From assembly GCA_964017065.1 (NCBI GenBank), contig OZ024784.1:16039152-16103151 (forward strand): DNA of 64,000 nucleotides, written 5' to 3'. This stretch comes from Haliclona indistincta (taxonomy: Eukaryota > Porifera > Demospongiae > Haplosclerida > Chalinidae). Positions 1 to 12,100 of the stretch are shown one piece after another. The translations under genes were made by a program, and so were the position numbers. The notes under the pieces were generated by a model that saw nothing but the letters and a program-made list of their open reading frames with translations, did no database searches and was not told where the DNA came from. Position 1 is the first letter of the stretch. The number at the start of each line of letters is the position of its first letter.

Positions 1-1100
1 TATATAGTCGCTGTGTGTTGGTCTCATTCTCAGTCCACAGCAGTTCAGGAACGCTGCCATCGGGTCCAGTTCCGAACATAATATGAGACTCATGAAGCGT
101 CTCATGCTTACCAATGATGTGACCTTTATCAACCTACAGCCAAGGATCAGTGTACAGCAGTCTACTGCATGCAACAACGAACCTCTTTCATTAAAGGCTT
201 GCGAGTGCATCCTTCATGAGTACAACCCCATATCCACGTGTTACGATACCAGAAAGTAGGTAAAACATGTATTCGAGAAGCATCAGGTCCGCGATTACAG
301 ACAGTGATTTTAACGAGTACATCATTAGGACCCTCTTTAGCGTACTCCACAAACACGTCCCAGTATCGGCTCTCGTCAAACACTCCGCTATCCTCTAGTT
401 CAAACTCAGGCTGAGAGTTGCCTCGAGAACGATTCTCTTCCAAGAGTCGTCCGTATGGATACTCTGATTGTGGATATTTGTAGAGTCCCTTCATGTACGA
501 GTGAGTAGGGGTGGAGTCAAGGTAGTAGTAACACTCCTTACAATCTTCACCATGATTCCCTTCCGATCCAGTTAGACCAAATAATCGCTCCTGGAGAGAA
601 TGAGAATATGAAGTGTTTAGCACTACTTAGTGAGAGTCAAGTTTAGTGGGTGGGGTCACTCAGCCACACCTTCAGAATAGGATCTTTTTCGTTCCATAAT
701 GCAAGTCCAAAGCACAGTCTGCACTCACGATCGGTGATGCCCATCAATCCATCTTCACCCCATCGATACGCACGGGATCGTGCATGATCATGAGGGAGAT
801 AGTCCCAGCTGTGAGAGGGAGTCAATGAGGTGTGTCAGTTAGTCTAACATGTGTGCACACACACCATGAACCATCTGGTGAGTAGTCCTCGCGAACTGTT
901 GCCCACTGTCTCTCAGACAAATATGGACCCCAACGCTTCCAGTTCTTTTCACGAGTTTTGTCCTCCTTCAGTCGATCAGCCTCGCAGGTGCTCAATCTGA
1001 TTCCTACCACTGTGGGAGCTCTCTTGAAGAATCCCTTGGCCTGGACAATGCCGGTAACATCAGCTGCAGCACGCGTCTTTATGACGCTTTTGCTAGCCAT
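1..1100 (-). CDS. GH63-like (MGH1-type) glucosidase, 5' part only
   Basis: Partial gene that continues past the left edge. Exons read on the minus strand: 865-1100, 670-808, 183-590 and 1-133, with GT-AG introns in compatible phase. The start is ATG at 1100. The protein carries blocks typical of the cytosolic-type glucosidases related to GH63: [70 protein letters not shown], and [11 protein letters not shown] near the edge. Family members hydrolyse alpha-glucosidic or related bonds, but the substrate of this subgroup is not established. No signal peptide is visible. Most proteins of this type that I know are bacterial or fungal, so transfer is possible, but four exons show it is at home in this genome. 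The C-terminal half with the rest of the (alpha/alpha)6 barrel is outside the window. The family call is firm, the substrate unknown. Confidence 0.85.
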
Positions 1101-1258
1101 GCTGCGCTTGTCTCAGGGCTGATCAACAGTACGTATATATGTAGGAAGTGAAAAGGATGGAAGTTTGAGGCGTTCTCTGGACCAGCTGGATCAAGGGCTG
1201 TACGAGAGGAAGTGACTCATAGCGCGTCATCACAAAGAGATAAAGGGAGTTGGTGGTA
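1101..1258. promoter_or_regulatory. Divergent promoter region, GH63-like / ARFGAP1
   Basis: Only 158 bp separate the start codons of the two back-to-back genes, so both 5' UTRs and promoters must lie here or overlap. No clear TATA box was recognised. Inferred from gene layout. Confidence 0.55.
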
Positions 1259-3038
1259 ATGGCGAGTGAAAAAACAAGACGAGTACTACAAGATCTACGC
1301 AGAAAATACAACAACAATGTAAGCCCGTCATTGTTGTATATATAATTATACAAATCTTGTACTTTATCTTGGTTGGGTCGTCCATTATTAGGTGTGTTTC
1401 GAGTGTGGCGCCCTCAATCCACAGTGGGTGTCCGTGTCGTACGGAATTTTTATCTGTTTAGAGTGTTCGGGGCAACATCGAGGGCTAGGCGTACACATCA
1501 GGTAACTATATTATAGCTGATCACTGTAAAACAGCTGATAACTTTCTGTCATTCTGTGGGCGTGGTCTCCCAGCTTTGTCAGATCCACAACAATGGACAG
1601 ATGGAAGGACATAGAACTGGAGAAAATGAAGGTCAGTAGTGCTGTGTTGAACACATATCCTGCTTTAAATAATCACGCTATACATTGTTTCAGGTTGGAG
1701 GGAACAGCCGGCTTACAGAGTTTTTCTTTGCGCAACCAGACATTCATACCGGCATGAGTTTAAGAGATAAATACAACACACGTGCTGCAGCTCTATACAG
1801 AGATAAGGTGAATGGCTCCGTATCTTCATTGTTCACTCTCGTCACTTCTTGTGTCCTCACAGATCAACGCACTCTCAGAAGGTCGCTCGTGGAGTGAAGA
1901 ATCCTCACCTGCTCGTAATTATCGTCCACCATCTTCCTCTTACAGTAGTAGTAGTAGTAGCAGTAGTAGGAAGGGCAGTGCTCTTGTCCAGTAAGTCATT
2001 TAGTGATAGCTCATAGGTGACTGCGCTGCTCTGCTTGTTACAGAGAGAACAGACCAAGCAATGATGATGATGAGCTAGAGGCATTCTTGAATGATTCTAG
2101 TAGTTTCTCTTCAACTCCATCGTCCTCACAGTAAGACCACTAGTGTGTGCTATAGTGACCCGCTCAATGAAACCATCACATCCATTCTGCAGGGCTACCT
2201 CAGCAACTGCATCATCATCGGAAAAGAAATACTGGGGCTTCGGACACACAGCAGAAAAACCCGAAAAAGAGGAGAGTGACTTCATGGAATATCTATCGAG
2301 TGTGAGCACTGCCTATGTGTGCTGTCTATAATTATAGTACTAACTCTTTACTGTAGGGTTGGAGCAGCTTCAGTTCTGGTGCTGGTAAATTAGCCTCGCA
2401 AGCTGGTGACAACCTGTCACGATTTGGGTCATCCGTGCAAACGAATGTCCTCAAACCAACAGCAAATAAAGTGAGATTAGAATTATCTCATAATCTCATT
2501 GTGACACTTTCTGCAGGCTGGTCAATTCGGAAATTATATGAACGATTCTGTAATTCAACCGACGAAACAAAAGGTTTGTGCCTAGTCTCTGTGTGTTTGA
2601 CTATAGTGTATTTCTTGTAGGTGCAAGAAGGTCATCTTGTTAGTGACATGTCCTCGTCAGCTTCACAGTTTGCATCTAAAGTTAGTGCCTAGTTTCAGTG
2701 ATTGTGTCATATTTGTTTGTATGCAGGTGAAGACAGCTAGTGGAAAGGGATGGTCTGGCTTCACTACGTGGATACAGGGAGGCAGTAAAAATGAGGAGGA
2801 AGAAAATGATGAAGACGATAAAGAGAAGGAAGTTGTAGTGGATGATGAAGAGCCTCCTGCTGCTTCCAAACCAGCTCAGTCTGGTCTTCCTAAACCAGCT
2901 GGAGGGCGCTATGGGGCTCTCGGAGGAGACACAGCTGCTAAACCACAACCTACCAAGCAACAGTGGGATGATGATGACGGTTGGGGAGACTGGGGCTGGG
3001 GAGATAGTAACGGAACCGGCAACAAAAAGGACTCATAG
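1259..3038 (+). CDS. ARFGAP1: ADP-ribosylation factor GTPase-activating protein 1
   Basis: Eleven exons: 1259-1318, 1392-1501, 1574-1631, 1694-1807, 1863-1990, 2044-2130, 2193-2301, 2357-2470, 2517-2573, 2621-2680 and 2727-3038. All phases join, giving about 402 aa, close to the vertebrate length. The N-terminal ArfGAP zinc finger is clear ([31 protein letters not shown]) with the arginine-finger region after it. The product stimulates GTP hydrolysis on Arf1 and drives COPI coat dynamics at the Golgi. A serine-rich linker with an AGT/AGC run follows. [15 protein letters not shown] resembles the first ALPS curvature-sensing helix, and [14 protein letters not shown] is a second candidate. The C-terminus is acidic and Trp-rich ([13 protein letters not shown]), like the coatomer-binding tail of the family. 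The ATG at 1259 gives the usual MAS...TRRVLQDLR start. Confidence 0.95.
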
Positions 3039-3351
3039 CAAGTCTCGTAATAATTATTACAATAGTGTGATCTACTTTGTTACATTTTCATCTCATTTTC
3101 AATGATAATCTATTTATGATGTTATGAACTGCACATTGCACAATAATAATTTATATTCTTGTATAAGAACAAATCTGTTATGATTGATTGACAGTGTCAT
3201 AATCTTTGCTAGTCAAATTAGGCGTGCTAGCACTCCTGACTGCAAAAATTTCGTCGTCTATATCTTCCAGTACTGTGTTCAATTGTACCGTGTAGCTCTT
3301 GGACTCTCGCATCTGAATAGAATGTATCACATGTGTTTGTGCCCATTTTGC
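3039..3351. other. Convergent intergenic spacer
   Basis: AT-rich 3' flank between the ARFGAP1 stop and the stop of the minus-strand adhesion GPCR. It must hold both 3' UTRs. I see no further gene. Confidence 0.6.
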
Positions 3352-6300
3352 TCATGTGTGTTGGTTTACCGATAATGGTAGATTATTGTCATTGCTGACG
3401 CTCTCCAAGCTACTGCGTCTGCCTTGAAATGACGATGATACTCTCCGCTTCCATCCTCGAAGAACAGCTGAATTTGTTTTGTATGTGAACAATGACTTCT
3501 GCTTCATTGCCGTCTCTCTACACCCAAAAGCCTTGAAAAATGCAGTCCGAACCTGTACACCAAGGAAAATGCCTAAAAACAGTACCGTCTCTTATTCAAA
3601 TACCTCTGTATTGAGTACACAGTGTACTAGGAATATAGCTAGTCCCTGCAGAGTGACAAACACCAGCACAATGTACTCCACTATCTCTCTATACAGTGGA
3701 TCATCAGAGAGCACTACCAGAAACCCTAACACCCAATTGATACCGAGACAAGGTAACAGCACTATGGATGCTTGTAGTAGAGTGCTGTACGAAAACAGAG
3801 AAATATTAGCAACTTTTTTAGTCAATGTGCTCACCAGAAAAAGCACCGTTGAGGGTCTTTGTTATGGACTGCTCTTATAATGGTCACCATTACCATCACT
3901 AGTAGTATGATGTTGATCTGTTAATTGGTTGCCATAGTCAGTTAGCACAAATTTAGTAGGAACAGAACTTACTGTAACAACAGCTATCACTGGTCCGTGG
4001 AATGCCCAGTTGGCTCCATTTCCCTGTGTGATCCAGCAACTAGAGTATGAGAAAGAGCAAAAATTTGTAGTATTAGGATTTATGTTAATTTGACTCACTA
4101 ATTCAAGGACCCATAGTCGCAGAATCGTACACCAAGTGTGATAGCTACAATAATCAGTGGAGTACCTGAAAGTGACCAGCAATAGCAGTAATTGACTCTC
4201 TCTTGCTATTATACAGCATACCCCATGCAAATGGGTAGTATCCCCACACTATCTTCTCATTGTAGAACACTCTGACTATGTACAGGTACACGTGTACACC
4301 CTCGACCAGTTGCCAGGCGAACGTGCACAACAGTAGATAGTGTACTAATGCTGCTATTAGTGTACATAATGCATCAGGAGTGGGGACGGCACGACGATCT
4401 ACTCCAACTAGAAACAGTACTTGCAGCAGACAGAGAGCTAGAGCCAACTGCCGGTGGATGTGATGAAGCTTACTCTCTAACCTATGTACGGGCAAAATTT
4501 TAAATTTAGAAATTTCTTGTACAGAATGCTTACTTGAGGGCAAACAGGAGAAAAATAGTGGCTAGGAGGCATAAGATTGAAATAGACAGCCCGACCTTTG
4601 TAGCTATTTGGAGTGGTACACTGGAGGTCTGTTTGAACAATGAGAACTGTGTGAGTGACTAGTGAGTGACACACTCTCTCTCACCACTACTCCAGTTGGA
4701 TTCATGAGAAGGCCGAATGTGGTCAAATGATTGCAGGCACAGACAGTATAGTTAGCTTCATCACTAACCAGTGTGCATGCTGACCTCATCCATTCCCTAC
4801 CACTGAAAAAAACAACAACATTTGTTAGTTGGCATCAATAGTACATCAACTTGGTAACTTGCACTCACCCACCCACTCACTCACTCGCTCGCTCACTCAC
4901 CTCTCCACCATCTCATCCAGTACACCACATGACGGCTGTGTGTAGGAGGAGTTTATTTGATGCAGTGTGATGAGAATTGGTTCAGTAAAATTGGATGTAT
5001 TAAGGGAACAGTTAGGACTGTGTACCAATGATATTGACACTAATATACTGTTTACTTCAACTGAAGAATTCATCTGCTGTGACGGAAGAGACCAGTCGCT
5101 GCATGGAGAGATAGATAACACATAAGCTAGTTGTTCAAAATACTGATAGATGTATTGCTGTCGTACCAGACTCCATTAGCTAGTACAATGGGTGGTTCTC
5201 TAGTATCAACCTCCAGTAGAGTGGTATTGACAGCCCACAATGAGGCCAACAGCCTTACATCACACCCACTAGCTGACTGCCCTCGCAATGCATCCTCTAT
5301 AATGGAGGCTGGTATGTGTACAGCAGTCTCCCCTCCCTGATCCTCCAGCAACAGGTTTGACGAGATATTCCAACTAGTAGAGTTTGGTGATGGGATAGCT
5401 ACCAGAAGAGCTATGAGGAATCAGAACATTGGTTATTATAATCTATTTGTTGTGCACTGACCAATATTAGGTGTCGAGATAGTGATGCTGGATCCAACGA
5501 TAGGAATGACCTTGCCCAGAGAATCCACAATTTGGAACAGGTCAAGAATGGTTGCTGACGGCTATAACAACAACAATAATAACCACCTCTAACTTATAGC
5601 ATTGTGCATGCTTATTGAAGCTGTACACAAAATAGCAATGCTTTGCTCACCTCACTGATCTCGGTCAGCTGGCTCAAATCTAAAAAATCACTAACTGTAG
5701 TCAGTATTGTCTAGGTAAGTGAGCAAAGAGTTACTAGACGGGACTAAAGCTTGCTTATTCTGTACCTCTACATTAGTTGCATTAGGATTACTGATGACCA
5801 GCTGAGTAGCGCTAGCAATCAGATCGACTAGAGCTGGTATTTCATTGACCATCACGTCACCCGATGATACAACATTGTGCAGCTGCTCTATGAACATAAC
5901 TTGCTGATCACTCCCGCCACTTTGAGCATTAGTGAGCTGAAAAACAATAAAGTTAGAGAACAAGCGAAGAGTGTTAAAACTCACCAGTGTCTGTAAGGCA
6001 GTGATAGACAAGAGTGGTGGTGGTGATGGTGATGGTGATGGTGACAATAGTGTAGGTGATAGTGACGCTAGTGTTGGTGATGGTGACAATAGTGTAGGTG
6101 GCAGTGTTGACGGTGCATGTGATGATGTTACGTAATAATTGTTTGTAGTTGACACTATTTCTAAAGTATGTGAGGACGACAATGAAACTGTTGGTGAAGC
6201 TGCACAAAAATATGACTCGTTTTCCTGTTTTCTCATACACGAGAGATTAAGAGGACACGTGTAGACTTCATCTGTGCACAGATCTGTAGAGAGTTTTTCA

Positions 6301-7325
6301 ACAGTAGACCACAATTTTCAACAATAGCTATTATGCGCATCATATGTCCACATATGTGAAATGTGTGTATAGCACAAGCTTGCGTGATGATTACAAATAA
6401 CTGCAGAGTCTGCAAGTGCTTACCAGGACAATATGATAGGTTAAGTGCTGGGTCTATGAGCTGTTGTGGTATGGAACTGCCGCTCTCCATGCAGTTAGCA
6501 GTCACTGATGGTAGAGTGGTATTAGTAGAGTGCAGGAGGTCAACCAGCCATTGAATATGGCACGAGCAAATGAGAGGATTACCAGCGAGTGATCTGTAAT
6601 AGTGATATAAACATGCTCAATGTAATAAAGAAAGTAGTACATTGAGCCGGTGATGGACGTGAACAGTGGCTCCAGATCCGACAGTAAGTACTGCAATGAG
6701 TTTTGATCAAGAGATCTGAAAGAGAAGGGAATAATACTGTAGCAAGGCACACACTAGCTCACAGTTGATTCAATCCTGGTGGTATACCATCCAGCATTGC
6801 TCCAGATAGCACAGTGAGACTGTTACCACGCAGATCCCTGCATACAATCGAACAGTCACAAAGGTTGTATTACCAGTATTACTATCACCGACAGTGTTGA
6901 TAGTTGAGAAGCATTTGTGAATGCTCCTGGCTCAATTGTCTGTAGCATTCCAAATCGTAATCTCCTGAAACAGAAAGGTGCAATAAAAGTTGACAAAAAC
7001 TTCAGCACTCACAATATGCTCAGTGACGGATAATAGTATTGTGCAAAGTTCTTTTCAAGTGTTGTATCATTGGCTTGTTCCATTATTCTACAGTTAGACA
7101 CAAGCACTTAGTCTACACTTGCGATCAGTCGACTCACAGCACTTCCACACTTGCAGATGCTCCGCCAGCAGAGAGGGCTGCCGTCACTTCAGCTAGCGGG
7201 ACCGTGGAACACTGCACAGTCAGCTTGCCCATATTGTTAATGCATATGCATCCTGTTGGTAGCTGCGGGCAAGAGAGCCCCCTCGTAACGAGGCCAGAGA
7301 ACAACAGTAGCAGCAACAGCAACAT
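3352..7325 (-). CDS. LRR-containing adhesion G-protein-coupled receptor
   Basis: Multi-exon gene with its start at 7325 and TGA at 3352-3354. The first exon (7138-7325) encodes a signal peptide (poly-Leu MLLLLLLLFSGL) and a Cys-rich LRR cap. Exons down to about 6440 hold leucine-rich repeats (DLRGNSLTVLSGAMLDG) and an LRRCT (NPLICSCHIQWLVDLL...C). A Ser/Thr-rich mucin-like stretch (about 5950-6250) follows, then a GAIN-like region. The GPS lies at 4714-4803 (VCACNHLTTF), with autocleavage expected at HL/T. Seven membrane segments follow: TM1 at about 4520-4614, TM2-3 at 4250-4480, TM4 near 4100-4165, TM5 at 3870-4042 and TM6-7 at 3600-3830. The last exon is a short basic cytoplasmic tail. The LRR-plus-GPS layout is like group A adhesion GPCRs, but no Ig domain was seen. 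It is expected to be a plasma-membrane receptor with a tethered agonist; the ligand is unknown. Confidence 0.88.
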
Positions 7326-7411
7326 TTACTCAATCTGGATCCGGGCGTTGGCTGAAATAATGGGATGGGAGTGGCTATGAATATTAAGCAGATCTACAGC
7401 TGACCTCACGA
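7326..7411. promoter_or_regulatory. Divergent promoter region, adhesion GPCR / UBR7
   Basis: 86 bp between the two divergent start codons. It must contain or overlap both transcription starts. Inferred from layout only. Confidence 0.55.
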
Positions 7412-9022
7412 ATGGCTGATAATCAGGAGGAAGATGGCGAAGAGGTCCAGCTAGCAGAGGTGATAGCATCCCAGGAGGAGCTAGAGGACACGGCCAACGC
7501 TGTTTTAGGAGATTCTGACGACACTAACTGCTCATACTCGAGGGTAAAGATAAACACGTGTTGGAAATGGGCGTGCTAATCAGCCATTATCTTTGTGTAT
7601 CTTTCCAGGGATATGTTCAACGTCAAGCATTATATGCGTGTACCACCTGTGTACCAGTTGACAGCTCACCTGCGGGAGTGTGCCTGGCGTGTAGCCTACG
7701 CTGTCACGAGGGACACAAACTAATCGAAATGTACACCAAAAGGTGGTTACAATAAATCATTACTTTTACTTATGTTCTCATGCAATACAGACATTTCCGC
7801 TGTGATTGCGGTAACAAGCGCTTTCCAACATCCTTCTCTTGTCAACTGATGCCTGTGAGTCTGTATATGCTGTGTTACTGTTGACAACCGTATCTAACTA
7901 CATACATACATGCCTTATTTATCAATTTAGGTCATAGGTCAATGGAGTTATTTTGAATGAATATCCCACTTTAATACCATTTCAGGTGAAGGATGACAAC
8001 AACGACAAGAATGGCTATAATCATAACTTTTCTGGTCTCTACTGCACCTGTAATCGACCATACCCAGATAGTGAAGATGAGGTGGGTCCATTATTCCCGT
8101 ATCTACTCCATTCCTGCTTCTTTCTATGGTAAGGTGGAGGACGAGATGATTCAGTGTGTCACATGTGAGGATTGGTTTCACTCTCGGGTAGGTATGCAGG
8201 CATATGTGATGCTAGTACATGTGTGCATCATTCTGTACAGCACCTCGGGTGTCCTCCACCTTCTGTGTTCCAGGAGATGGTGTGTGATAGTTGTATGACA
8301 AGGATAGTGTTCCTCAGAGCATACCAAATTCACACCACATCTCATAGCAATGAAGAAGGAGAGGTGAATGTACAGGACAGCGCCACATGTGGAGACACTG
8401 AGCCATCTTCTAGCACTGCTCATTCTGACCATGTGTGTGGATTTGTTCGTCGTAAGGAGTTAATGGGTAAATCGTGTGCTGATAAAGGACCAGGATATTT
8501 TACTGACGGATGGAGGAGTGAATTATGTCGCTGTGACAACTGTCAGGTATGAGTCTGTCTGTATGTGCACAGCAGAGTTGAGTTTGAACACTTTAGACAC
8601 TGTACAAGGAAAAGATGGTGATGTTTTTGTGTGAGAAAGATGACTCGGTGGCAGCATACGAAGCAAGAGGAACGCAGCGTCAGTACACTCATGATGCTGG
8701 TATGGATGCACTGTCCTCTGGACTGAGCCATGTCCAACATGTGGAGATGGTACATGGTAGGTATAAGCTCGGTGCCGTTATTTAGTGAATGTGTCAATAC
8801 TTAGAATACAAGCACATGACTTCTAAGTTGAAGTCTTTCTTGGAACCATTTGCACGTGAAGGGAAGGTGAGCATCTGGCTCACTCTGCACATCTTGTTTA
8901 GTCGCTAACTCTACACACAGGTTGTTCGACAGAGAGACATTGATGAATTCTTTGAAGAGATGAAGGCTAAACGTCGTCGCAGTGACAATGGTGATGGTCT
9001 ACCACCTCATTCCTGCCGGTAG
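7412..9022 (+). CDS. UBR7: E3 ubiquitin ligase UBR7 (UBR box + PHD finger)
   Basis: Nine exons: 7412-7543, 7609-7742, 7791-7854, 7986-8081, 8134-8187, 8241-8546, 8597-8756, 8805-8866 and 8921-9022. They join in phase to about 369 aa, slightly shorter than the human protein. The UBR zinc box runs from the second exon (YACTTCVPV, GVCLACSLRCHEGHKLIE) into the third (HFRCDCGNKRF). The PHD-type finger follows (GLYCTCNRPYPD, MIQCVTCEDWFHSRHLG, MVCDSC). Family members ubiquitinate histone H2B and recognise basic N-degrons through the UBR box. The C-terminal block ending EFFEEMKAKRRR also matches the family. The exon 4 acceptor and the in-phase join to GTGGAG at 8134 were chosen because they keep the PHD cysteine spacing. 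Confidence 0.95.
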
Positions 9023-9199
9023 CTACTGACTGTATCAAAAAAAATTTGTATACATTTACTCATCCTTCTTGGTTGGTTTTGCATGTCTGATTTGACCACA
9101 GTTTATAAACTGCAAAATCAATAGCTATTCAGTACGCCATAACTGTACAATTGTCATAAATAATATCAATGTAAAATCATCAAAATAATATTATTGGCA

Positions 9200-12100
9200 C
9201 TATCTTTGTGTCAAGTATGCGATAAGTCGCTTTTTAGTCACTTTGTCTGACTCAAGTCTCCATCGGTTTCTTAGCTCTTGTGGACAATCATCGTCCAATA
9301 TTTGAGATACTGCACACAACACAAGAACCATTCCACTTGCACAAACTCACTCTTTTTCTTACCTTTGCTGTTTTCAACAGCATATAATGCGTATTTCTCA
9401 GGAGATTTTATCTTGCATCTTTGAGCAATCATTTCACCTGTAACAGCGGAGTAATGCAGTATGTAATAGTAGTACTCGTACCAGCTTACATATTTCACCA
9501 GCTGTCATTGTGGGCAGTACCGGCAGCAAGTGAGGATCGCACAACTGATGAGAGATATACGATTACTAGAGTCTATATAGCTTAATACTAGTACCTCTCC
9601 GGTGGTGGTGTCCTCGAAATGTATTTCCAGTTCTGTCTGCAAGTGTGTCATGTTGGGCAGCGGAGAGTCTGTATGCACTGGTGTACCACACAACTCCTTC
9701 AGAACATTTACTGCAAGCAAGTGCATGTAGAGCATGGTGCTACATTACCATCATCACTAGTCATACCTGCACTGGTCAGTGTGGTAAGGTAGTATCCTCC
9801 CTCTCCGTTGAACAAGCTAGGATGAGCCAGTCCCCACACATACTCTGCCTCAATCTCTGCTGTAACAAATTTGTTCTGTGCCAACACCCACACAAATAGT
9901 GGCAGAAAATCTGAGAAAAATTATTGCAATGACACATTCACTGCAGTAGGATATATGCATACCATCGGCTCCAAGATCATTCATTGATTTCTTGGGATTG
10001 TTAATGTCTTTTACATTCTCGTACGTGAGTCTGACAGCCTCTAGCAAATACTCCATCTTACGCATAGCACAGTATGTGTTCTTGACCTGGTCAAACACAC
10101 TAGCAATCTCTGCCATTGGCTTGTCACCTGGTACTGCAAGATGTGGCTGAGGAGAGAAAAGCCACATAAATATCACTAATAGATACGAGTTCTGCAGTGC
10201 ATTACCCGTATTCCAAGCTCAACCGGAGTCTTCTTGCGAGCTTGATCAGTAGCCGATTGTACCTGCTTGAGAGAGCCACCACGACTAAAGTGCTCCTCAA
10301 GACGAACATACATGAACTTCGACAGTGGCTGAGGAGGAAAGTGAGTAGGTTAATTAATGTAGGTATTGAGTGCACTACGTGATTTATGCCAATGCCACTG
10401 TCGAGGCTACAATGGAGAGTACATCGTGCATACTGATTGTTATTGTGCGTTCAATATGAACATATTGTACAGTGGGTGGGTCTCACAAAATACGTGATGT
10501 ACAGGAAGCGTGTTAGCTTTGATCTCGTCCACACATATACTTTAAAGAGACTTACAGAGGACCAACCAACCTTCACAATGCACTGCTGTAAGACAGCCTC
10601 TAACAAATGTTCAAAGTTTCTGCACGAGTCCATACCCACACTGAGCAGGTCAGTGCGATACTGTGCTAGTAGGAGCTCTCGCATCTTGATCATAAACTGA
10701 CGAACCTGAACAAGGATCATATTGAGCAGTTCAATAAATCAAAGGCTCTTACATCACTCAATAGCTTCTGATGTGGTTCATTCTGTCTCATGAGGGTAGT
10801 CTCAATAAAGTAGTGAACTCTACTACCAAACTCCTGACCAGTGTCCTCTGCTAGTCGCAGTATATAGTGCTTTACTCTACTGCGAGGTTTCCTATTCCAC
10901 TTCACTAGACACACAGGAAGGTACAATTAGGGGCAGATCATATACACAGCCACAGAACAGACATTAGGGACAGATTTTATGATCATTATAAGAACAGACA
11001 TAGAATAATTGTACTAACACGTCCTCTGTACAGGATATCCACTCACATTTTTTTGCCCATGAAGGAGTCTTGAGGCGACGAGCTTGATTCTTGGTGGGAG
11101 TGTGGGGGGATGGATTTGGTTGTGCTGGTGGTGGCAGTGCTACCGGTACTCTCTCGGGCTCACTACACCATGAGACCATCACACCAAGACGGGATCAGTA
11201 ATGTGTCATGCATACCTTGGCTTAGGAATATCTACTTTCTCCTTATCATTCTGGGTAACTGTAAGTTGTGACTGTGGTGGTGGTGGAGATCTAAGGAGAT
11301 GAATATTATACAGAATAGACTAGAGTAACAGAACCCTTTACTTTTGTGATACGGACTTTTTTGATGTTGAGGCTCTCTCAGGCTCCTCTGATATGTTAGA
11401 CAATACGCTTGAATCTGAGACAGAGCGCTTTTTCCTGTGTGCAGGATGTGAGAAGGGCTTGGGAGGAATGGGTGGAGGCGCAGGTCGAGGAGGAATAGGA
11501 GGAGGTCTGAGATAGAGAGAGGAGAGATTGTTATGTAGCAACCTTCAATAGACCAGCTTACCCACTCTGAGGGTCCTTGCCTTCATCTCGTGGTGGTAAC
11601 GGAGGTGGACAAGGCTTCGGAGGAAGAGGAGGAGAAATGTCAGGCTGTTGTCTTTGTGGATCCTCGAGTATATCAATGTTCCTGTAAGGTGGTTTCGCCC
11701 GAGAGCCTGCACCATAAGAAGGATTTGTCACACCGTTATTCATTGCTGTCTCATATCGTGTGTTAATGTCTTGATTTCTCTGTGTCTCGTATCTAATGTG
11801 TACAATCTCATCAATTGGTGTCTCGCATGAGCTGCTTAGGGTTGTACTTCTGGTTAGTGAATTGAAGAGAACGTTTGGATCGCTGTCTATCAACGGAGCA
11901 ATTCTACCAACAGCTGCCTTCAGTTCATCATGCTGGTGCTCTGTCAGTGATACTGGCTCTTCTGACTGCTGTTGTTGGTGTCCTTGGTGTTTCACTTCTC
12001 GTTTTTGACGTAGAAACGCACGTAGAAAGTCAAACTGTCTCCGCTTTTCAGGAGGAGAGAGACGAGGTCTTGGAGGGAGTGGAGGAGGAACTGGAAAAGA

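Noticed and set aside
5974..6240. Minus-strand ORF with Thr/Ile repeats (TNTSVTITYTIVTIT)
   Set aside because: Alternative frame of the Ser/Thr/Pro-rich mucin-like exon of the adhesion GPCR.
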